From assembly GCA_031261385.1 (NCBI GenBank), contig JAISJS010000008.1:1-11623 (forward strand): DNA of 11,623 nt, in the 5' to 3' direction. This DNA is from Treponema sp. GTDB taxonomy: Bacteria; Spirochaetota; Spirochaetia; Treponematales; Breznakiellaceae. Positions 6,650 to 11,623 of the stretch are shown here, one piece after another. Position numbers and translations under genes: made by a program. Numbering within the stretch: position 1 is the first letter of the stretch; each line of letters opens with the position of its first letter. The notes below the pieces were generated by a model that was given only the letters and a program-made list of their open reading frames with translations, had not been told where the DNA came from and ran no database searches.

Positions 6650-7132
6650 TTATTCGTGCGGCTTTGCAGGGGGCCGCTCTTTGCCGGAAATTTCGTCGAT
6701 GTGAATTTTCCAGATGCCGGTCACGGCAAGGCTCCGTTTGATGGCTTCGTCAAAGGCCGCCATGTTGGCAGGGGTGTGACGCTGGCATAGAATTTTAAGG
6801 GCGTGGATCTTTTCTTCATCGTCCGGAACTTCTTCCGCCGTACCAAAAATAGTTGCGGATTCATATTCTGCGGTAAAACTGTCCGGCGGTTCATTGACTT
6901 TTCCTACACAGGAAAGGCAAACCCGGTTCCGGTTTTTAAGGTTATCAATCTTGTGCCCTTCCTTCGCACTGTGGAAATAAATCCACTCGCCGTCCCGCGC
7001 AATGGTGAGGGGGACGCAATAAGGGCTTCCGTCTTCGTTTATCGTGGCAAGAGATGCAAACAGGCACTTATCCGTCACCATTTCCGCAAAGGCCCTGTCC
7101 CGCTCCCGATCTTTTCTCCGCATGTTTTTCAT
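6650..7132 (-). CDS. Pyridoxamine 5'-phosphate oxidase-fold flavoprotein (NimA-like)
   Basis: This small split-barrel protein probably binds FMN (or another flavin or haem) and may reduce small molecules; relatives include NimA-type nitroimidazole resistance proteins, but resistance cannot be claimed from sequence. The chain has 160 residues from the ATG at 7132. Visible family features are CLFASLATINEDGSPYCVPL (first barrel strands), IYFHSAKEGHKIDNLKNRNRVCLSC (flavin phosphate contact region) and FTAEYESATIFGTAEEV. An ATG at 7150 would add six residues, but the GGAG lying five bases before 7132 makes 7132 the better start. The gene is the only one on this strand and is divergent from the membrane-protein gene at 7196. 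Confidence 0.85.
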   Translation of the reverse strand: MKNMRRKDRERDRAFAEMVTDKCLFASLATINEDGSPYCVPLTIARDGEWIYFHSAKEGHKIDNLKNRNRVCLSCVGKVNEPPDSFTAEYESATIFGTAEEVPDDEEKIHALKILCQRHTPANMAAFDEAIKRSLAVTGIWKIHIDEISGKERPPAKPHE

Positions 7133-7154
7133 AGTTACTCCATTTATCATTACA

Positions 7155-7163
7155 AGTATAGCA
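7155..7163 (-). promoter_or_regulatory. Extended -10 promoter element for the flavoprotein gene
   Basis: Read on the - strand, TGCTATACT is an extended -10 (TGnTATAAT type) lying 22 bases before the ATG at 7132. No good -35 is seen at 17 bases, which is tolerable for extended -10 promoters. On the + strand the same 63-base divergent gap has TATAGT (7182-7187) eight bases before the opposite gene, a weaker candidate. Confidence 0.35.
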
Positions 7164-7195
7164 CAGAGCGGGCAAATAGCATATAGTGAAGCATC

Positions 7196-7705
7196 GTGAG
7201 CGTTTTTTCAGTTTTATTGTGGACAGCTTTTTTTTCCTTTCTGCCCATCTCGGAACTGCGGGGGGCAATTCCTTTTGCCGTGGCAAATGGTATTCCCTGG
7301 TATTGGGCGTATCCCTTTGCGGCGTTTTTGAACGCACTGGTGGCGCCGGTCTGCTGGCTTTTTCTTTCTACGCTGCATAAACTTTTTTATGGCGCCTCTC
7401 CGGAAAAGGGCATTCGCTGGTATAAAAAATTCTTTGACCGTTTTGTGGAACGGGCGCGGGAAAAACTTAAAAGCGGCGTTGAAAAATGGGGCTGGCTCGG
7501 GATTGCGATTTTTGTTGCCATCCCCCTCCCCATGACCGGCGCCTGGACAGGAACGCTCGGCGCCTGGGTGTTGGGCTTCTCCAAACGCTGGACCCTTGCG
7601 GCGGTGATCCTTGGAGTTGTCATTGCCGGCGCTATTGTCACGGTGGTAACGCTGCTTGCGGTTCAGGGAATTACTACCCTTAACATTTTTATCAAAGAAA
7701 TTTAA
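7196..7705 (+). CDS. Small multidrug export family membrane protein (COG2426 type)
   Basis: This integral membrane protein of 169 residues belongs to the family annotated as small multi-drug export proteins, whose real substrates are largely unproven. Recognisable elements are PISELRGAIPFAVANG (17-32), a hydrophobic span at about 34-60, a basic cytoplasmic loop with many Lys/Arg (about 70-92), WGWLGIAIFVAIPLPMTGAWTG (a proline-rich re-entrant-like segment) and a last membrane span at about 132-155. An in-frame TGA three codons upstream leaves GTG 7196 as the first possible start; the ribosome site is weak (GTGAA). It opens a five-gene run, with the glycoside hydrolase starting 11 bases after its stop. 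Confidence 0.85.
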   Translation: MSVFSVLLWTAFFSFLPISELRGAIPFAVANGIPWYWAYPFAAFLNALVAPVCWLFLSTLHKLFYGASPEKGIRWYKKFFDRFVERAREKLKSGVEKWGWLGIAIFVAIPLPMTGAWTGTLGAWVLGFSKRWTLAAVILGVVIAGAIVTVVTLLAVQGITTLNIFIKEI

Positions 7706-7716
7706 AGGAGAACGAT

Positions 7717-9117
7717 GTGGTTATTCTGCAGGCGAAAGGGAAAGATATTGTCGATGGGAACAAAACGGTAAAACTGCGCGGGGTAAATCTTGGGGGCTGG
7801 CTGAACCAGGAAGGGTTTATCAATGGGTTTGCAGGATCGGAGACGGAGTTCCGGCGGGCATTTTTAAATCTTTTGGGTAAGGATCGATACGATGCGTTTT
7901 TTAACGCGCACCTGGAGACTTTTGTTGCCGAAAAAGATTTTCAATACCTGGCAAAAATCGGGATGAATGCGGTGCGGCTCCCCGTGAATTACCGCGCCCT
8001 TGTAAAAGGTGAGGACGGGCTTAATTACGGTGATGGTTTTCATTATATCGATCAGGCAATCAATTGGGGTAAAAAGTACGGGGTGTACATCATTTTGGAT
8101 CTTCATGCGGCGCCGGGTTTCCAGAACAGCCGCTGGCACTCTGATAACAACGCCTCGGTTTCCCTGCTCTGGAATTCGCAGGACTTTATCAATCAAACCG
8201 TTAATATCTGGAAAGATCTTTCCGACCGGTACAAGGACGAAGCAATAGTCGCCGGCTATGATCTGCTTAACGAACCGGAAACCACCGAGGGGACAAGCCT
8301 GCGGGATGTATACCTGCGTATCATCGAAGCTATACGAAAAAACGGGGATGAGCATATCGTCTTTCTGGAAGGGGACCGGCGCGGCGAAGATTTTGCCGGC
8401 CTGGATGATATTCCATTTTCCAATGTTGCGTACAGCGTTCACTTTTATATTCCCGCGATGTTTTTTCCCGGCGCCTATCCCGGCAAAATCGGCGGCATTT
8501 ATACCGACAAAGCCCGTATCGAAAAGCTGTTTCGTTCCCGCATACAATGGATCGCCGAACAGGATAAGCCGTGCTATGTTGGGGAATTCGGCGTGGTTCT
8601 GGACAGCGAAGTCCCTGATCTGTCAGCGGATGACAGAGCAAAAATAACGGCCCTTGCCGATGCAATTGATATAATGAACAAGTATGATCAGCATTGGACC
8701 GTTTGGACCTACAAGGATATCCGTCATGCGGGTTTTGTTAATATTTCTCCGGAGAGCCGTTTTGCCGCTGCGTTAAAAAATTTCATCCGGCTTAAACTGG
8801 ATCTTTCCGTGGACCCGTTTATTTCACGCAAATACGGCGGGGTGGTGTCCCAGGCAAAGGCCATTGTCGAAGAAGTTGCTTCCGTCGTGGGGAGGGAATT
8901 GGCGGATTACAGCCTGGATTACAACGGCCTCTTTAAGGCGCTGGGCGAGCAGGCCATTCCGCTGACGGTGGGCAATTTTCTTCATCCCCTGTACACAAAG
9001 AATTTTTCGCTCTGCACGGCAAAGGAACTTGGAGAAATTGCCGCCGGGGCTTTTTCCTTTGACCGTTGTCTTATACGGGAAGAATTGGTTACGGCTCTGA
9101 AAACGGATTTAAAATAG
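7717..9117 (+). CDS. Glycoside hydrolase family 5, cytoplasmic (glucanase-like)
   Basis: This (beta/alpha)8-barrel retaining glycosidase likely cuts beta-linked glucans or related oligosaccharides. All usual GH5 active-site positions are visible: R87 (NAVRLPVNY), H130 (LDLHAAPG), N185-E186 acid/base (LLNEPE), H242 and Y244 (VHFYIPA), nucleophile E290 (VGEFGV) and Trp330 (TVWTYKD). The opening LRGVNLGGWL resembles exo-beta-1,3-glucanase members, so that specificity is possible but unproven. The barrel ends near residue 360; the last ~100 residues match nothing I know. There is no signal peptide, so it probably acts in the cytoplasm on imported oligosaccharides. The start is GTG 7717 with GGAG six bases upstream; an overlapping ATG at 7715 is in the wrong frame and soon stops. 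Next gene begins 8 bases after its stop. Confidence 0.88.
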   Translation: MVILQAKGKDIVDGNKTVKLRGVNLGGWLNQEGFINGFAGSETEFRRAFLNLLGKDRYDAFFNAHLETFVAEKDFQYLAKIGMNAVRLPVNYRALVKGEDGLNYGDGFHYIDQAINWGKKYGVYIILDLHAAPGFQNSRWHSDNNASVSLLWNSQDFINQTVNIWKDLSDRYKDEAIVAGYDLLNEPETTEGTSLRDVYLRIIEAIRKNGDEHIVFLEGDRRGEDFAGLDDIPFSNVAYSVHFYIPAMFFPGAYPGKIGGIYTDKARIEKLFRSRIQWIAEQDKPCYVGEFGVVLDSEVPDLSADDRAKITALADAIDIMNKYDQHWTVWTYKDIRHAGFVNISPESRFAAALKNFIRLKLDLSVDPFISRKYGGVVSQAKAIVEEVASVVGRELADYSLDYNGLFKALGEQAIPLTVGNFLHPLYTKNFSLCTAKELGEIAAGAFSFDRCLIREELVTALKTDLK

Positions 9118-9125
9118 AGGGTATC

Positions 9126-9941
9126 ATGATTATTGGCATTGACATCGGCAGTACCATTACCAAAGCGGTTTCGATTGAGAATGGAAAATTTACCAAGAAG
9201 ATCAAAACCAAAGCGGTAGATGCGGTGACTTCGGCGACCGGGGCTTTTGGAAAGATGATCGTGGAAAATAAAATTCAAATGAATGACATTCAGGGTATCA
9301 TGATCACCGGGGTCGGGTCATCAAAAATAGTCGGCGATATTTTTGGGATTCACACGGTTAAGATCGAGGAGATAAAAGCGATAGGCATTGGCGGAATGTT
9401 TCTGTCGGGTAAAGATAATATCATCATTGCCAATATCGGGACGGGAACGGCGATCATCGAAGCCAATAAAAACGGTATTGCTCACCTGGGCGGTTCCGGA
9501 GTCGGCGGCGGCACGATACTGGGGCTGGCGAAAAAATTGCTTCCTACAACGGACTTTAACGGAATAATGAATTTGGCGGCAACGGGGAATCTTAACCAGG
9601 TGGACCTCCTTATGGAAGATATCGTGGAACGGGATATCAGTTTTTTGGACCGGGAGTCTACCGCCTCCAACTTTGGCAAGATGCTGGACACTGCGGGGAC
9701 CGGCGATATTGCGCTGGGACTGGTGAATATGGTGTACCAGGTTATCGGAATGCTTTCGGTGTTTGCCGCAAAAAGCAAAAATATAAACCGGGTCATTATC
9801 ACCGGAAACGGCAGTAATAACCCATTGGGTAAAAAGGTACTTTCGGTAATTACCGGAATGTACGGCGTCGAATTTGAATATCCCGATGATGCCGAATATA
9901 CTACCGCCGTCGGCGCGGGACTTTGCTGGGAGGAAAAATGA
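9126..9941 (+). CDS. coaW: Type II pantothenate kinase
   Basis: The enzyme phosphorylates pantothenate with ATP, the first step of coenzyme A synthesis. The 271-residue chain has the ASKHA-fold layout of type II (Staphylococcus/eukaryotic-like) kinases: GIDIGSTITKAV (4-15, phosphate loop), the expected catalytic glutamate E81 in KIEEIKA, GTGT (105-108), LGGSGVGGGTILGL (121-134), TASNFG (179-184) and a C-terminal ITGNGSNNPLGKKV. ATG 9126 is chosen because GAGGG lies five bases upstream and the N-terminal motif begins there; a TTG at 9066 would overlap the hydrolase. The position usually held by an arginine before the GG(T/S)G loop is His120, as I recall from other anaerobe members. A BadF-type activator is less likely. 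The stop overlaps the next ATG by four bases. Confidence 0.85.
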   Translation: MIIGIDIGSTITKAVSIENGKFTKKIKTKAVDAVTSATGAFGKMIVENKIQMNDIQGIMITGVGSSKIVGDIFGIHTVKIEEIKAIGIGGMFLSGKDNIIIANIGTGTAIIEANKNGIAHLGGSGVGGGTILGLAKKLLPTTDFNGIMNLAATGNLNQVDLLMEDIVERDISFLDRESTASNFGKMLDTAGTGDIALGLVNMVYQVIGMLSVFAAKSKNINRVIITGNGSNNPLGKKVLSVITGMYGVEFEYPDDAEYTTAVGAGLCWEEK

Positions 9942-10957
9942 TCACAACAGTATTGGGGCGCACCGGCCTTACGGTAAACAAAGACAGTTTCGGCGCGCTG
10001 CCGGTTCAGCGGGCAAACATGGCGGAGGCGGTCCGGATTTTGCAGAAAGCTCTGGACGGCGGCATCAATTTTTTTGATACGGCCCGGGCTTACAGCGACA
10101 GCGAAGAAAAAATCGGCGCGGCCATTTCCGGCAAGCGGGATAAATTTTTTCTTGCCACTAAAACGACCGCGGTAACCGTTGACGGTTTTTGGAAAGACCT
10201 GGAAACAAGCCTTCAAAAACTTAAAACAAATTATATTGATATTTACCAGTTCCACAACCCGAATTTTGTTCCGCGTCCCGGTGACGGGAAGGGGCTTTAC
10301 GAAGCAATGCTCCGGGCAAAAGAGCAGGGAAAGATACGCTTTATCGGCATAACCAACCACCGGCTTCATGTTGCAACGGAAGCGGTAGAGAGCGGTCTTT
10401 ACGATACTTTGCAGTTTCCGTTTAATTATCTTGCCAGCGAAAAAGATATTGACCTGGTTACACTCTGCGCTGAAAAAAACGCAGGCTTTATCGGCATGAA
10501 GGCATTGAGCGGCGGCCTTATCACCGACATTGGCGCCGCACGCGGCTGGCTTGCCCAATACCCCAATACCGTTCCCATTTGGGGCATACAGCGGGAAAGC
10601 GAACTGGATGCGCTTTTTAGCGTAATGAACCGCGGCGCCGAATTAAGCGCCGAAGAAAAAGTCCGCATAGAAAATGATCGTAAAGAACTCAGCGGAACGT
10701 TTTGCCGGGCCTGCGGTTATTGTATGCCCTGTCCCGCCGGGATAGAGATCAACACCTGCGCCCGTGTAAACCTGATGATCCGCCGTATGCCCAACGCCCG
10801 CTTTTTTAGCGAAGAATGGCAGAAGGAAATGGAAAAAATTAAAGACTGCCTTCACTGCGGGCATTGTACTTCCTGCTGCCCCTACGGCCTTGATACGCCG
10901 GAGCTTTTGGCAAAAAATTATGAAGAATACCAGCTAACAATAAAAAGGGGCGCATGA
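9938..10957 (+). CDS. Aldo/keto reductase with C-terminal iron-sulfur cysteine clusters
   Basis: This is a two-part 339-residue oxidoreductase. Residues 1 to about 245 form an aldo/keto reductase barrel with the full catalytic tetrad: D47, Y52 (FFDTARAYSDSE), K75 (LATKTT) and H106 (YQFHNPNF), plus IRFIGITNH. The C-terminal part has two ferredoxin-like groups: C256, C259, C262, C265 (CRACGYCMPCP) with a further C274, and C304, C307, C310, C313, C314 (CLHCGHCTSCCP), spaced to bind Fe4S4 clusters. Relatives are called ferredoxin-type aldo/keto reductases of anaerobes; electrons may come from ferredoxin rather than only NADPH (inference). ATG 9938 overlaps the coaW stop (ATGA) and has GGGAGG five bases upstream. 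The substrate is unknown. Confidence 0.9.
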   Translation: MITTVLGRTGLTVNKDSFGALPVQRANMAEAVRILQKALDGGINFFDTARAYSDSEEKIGAAISGKRDKFFLATKTTAVTVDGFWKDLETSLQKLKTNYIDIYQFHNPNFVPRPGDGKGLYEAMLRAKEQGKIRFIGITNHRLHVATEAVESGLYDTLQFPFNYLASEKDIDLVTLCAEKNAGFIGMKALSGGLITDIGAARGWLAQYPNTVPIWGIQRESELDALFSVMNRGAELSAEEKVRIENDRKELSGTFCRACGYCMPCPAGIEINTCARVNLMIRRMPNARFFSEEWQKEMEKIKDCLHCGHCTSCCPYGLDTPELLAKNYEEYQLTIKRGA

Positions 10958-11623
10958 AATCATCATCAATGGGTAAGGGCATTCTTTGCGCCGTGTTGGC
11001 GTATGTTCTTTGGGGTATATTGCCCGTCTACTGGAAACTATTATCCTTTGCTTCAGCCTGGCATATTCTGGCCCTGCGAATCCTTTTCTCGCTTTTCTTT
11101 GTCGGAGCATTGCTGCTCTCCACAAAGAACACCAACTGGCTCACACTTTTCCGGGACAGAAAAAAATGCGGACTGGCAATTCTTTCCGGTCTGGTCATTA
11201 CCTTTAATTGGGGCCTTTATATCTGGGCGATAAATGCCGGGCACACTATTGAATCGTCATTGGGTTACTATATAAATCCGTTAGTCTCAATATTGATGGG
11301 ACTCATCTTCTTTAAGGAAAAATTGGGGCGGCTGCAATGGGCGGCATTTGGTTTGGCTTGTATAGGTGTTTCTATTATAACCATACTTTCGGGGAGGTTT
11401 CCGTGGATTTCCATCGGTTTGGCTCTGTCTTTTGGATTCTATGGCTTATTGAAAAAGAAGCTTGCCTGTAGTTCGCTGGAATCTCTTGGCGCCGAAACCC
11501 TGGCCGCCGCCCCCATCGGGATTGCCCTCCTGGTTTTTCCCATCGGCGGACTTGGGGACCTTGGCGGCCTTTCGATCCCGGCCTGGCTTGGTTTAATTTC
11601 CTGCGGGATAGTCACGGCGCTCC
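10954..11623 (+). CDS. rarD: RarD/EamA-family transporter (3'-truncated)
   Basis: An open frame begins at ATG 10954 inside the reductase stop (ATGA overlap) and runs through the right edge, giving 223 codons of an expected ~300. Hydrophobic helices alternate with short loops. The RarD signatures are present: AYVLWGILPVYWKLL near the N-terminus, ITFNWGLYIWAINAGH, and SLGYYINPLVSILMGLIFFKE followed by a KLGRLQWAAF turn. RarD proteins belong to the drug/metabolite transporter (EamA) superfamily; RarD itself was linked to chloramphenicol sensitivity, but the physiological substrate is unknown. AGGGG at 10946-10950 is the ribosome site. A second Met at codon 6 (10969) is a less likely start. Confidence 0.9.
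   Translation, partial: MKSSSMGKGILCAVLAYVLWGILPVYWKLLSFASAWHILALRILFSLFFVGALLLSTKNTNWLTLFRDRKKCGLAILSGLVITFNWGLYIWAINAGHTIESSLGYYINPLVSILMGLIFFKEKLGRLQWAAFGLACIGVSIITILSGRFPWISIGLALSFGFYGLLKKKLACSSLESLGAETLAAAPIGIALLVFPIGGLGDLGGLSIPAWLGLISCGIVTAL

Noticed and set aside
6658..6681. Possible terminator after the nucleotidyltransferase (GCGGC ... GCCGC then TCTTT)
   Set aside because: The stem is only 5 bp with a 10-base loop and a broken T-run, and it lies inside the coding end of the opposite-strand gene; too weak to call.
9126..9941. BadF/HgdC-type dehydratase activator
   Set aside because: The N-terminal GIDIGST motif is similar, but there are no cluster-binding cysteines and the GTGT, GGGT and TASNFG motifs fit type II pantothenate kinase.
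9482..10558. A 358-codon open frame on the - strand
   Set aside because: It lies antisense to coaW and the aldo/keto reductase, both with clear family motifs; its translation shows no recognisable domain, and it results from codon bias.

Overview
The window is an ordinary bacterial chromosome segment of about 50% G+C. It is densely packed, with 12 protein-coding genes and short gaps; no intergenic stretch exceeds about 150 bases. Eleven genes are on the + strand and one is on the - strand. The protein sequences look most like a spirochaete of the genus Treponema, perhaps the environmental or termite-gut type that keeps its own folate/thymidylate genes and carbohydrate enzymes. That placement is from protein resemblance only and is moderate-confidence inference. 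I see no phage, transposon, CRISPR, tRNA or rRNA.

Layout. (1) Positions 1-2001: the 3' part of a DUF1538 membrane protein overlaps a gene with two PII-like signal domains in tandem, suggesting a cation transporter with its own signal-sensing regulator. (2) 2002-2614: a single-gene unit with a LysM lipoprotein, a possible promoter before it and a very clear intrinsic terminator after it. (3) 2615-5697: metK (S-adenosylmethionine synthase), an ArfB-type ribosome-rescue hydrolase, thyA (thymidylate synthase) and folA (dihydrofolate reductase). thyA and folA are 2 bases apart and form the classic pair: ThyA makes dihydrofolate, FolA reduces it. A perfect 9-bp inverted repeat lies just before the metK ribosome-binding site. 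(4) 5722-6642: a sugar-phosphate nucleotidyltransferase, probably with its own promoter. (5) 6650-7132, minus strand: a pyridoxamine-phosphate-oxidase-fold flavoprotein, convergent with (4) and divergent from (6). (6) 7196 to the window end: a tight run of five genes, namely a small membrane export-family protein, a cytoplasmic family-5 glycoside hydrolase, a type II pantothenate kinase, an aldo/keto reductase with two C-terminal Fe-S cysteine clusters, and a RarD/EamA transporter cut by the window edge. The last three junctions are 8 bases or 4-base ATGA overlaps, so they are probably co-transcribed, although no single pathway links them.

Most of the window is housekeeping. The points most worth a second look are the fused double-PII regulator with a strong internal ribosome-binding site next to a DUF1538 transporter, the palindrome in the metK leader, the cytoplasmic GH5 with an unassigned C-terminal region embedded in a coaW/reductase/transporter operon, and the divergent pantothenate kinase. 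I found no convincing new defence or mobile system.
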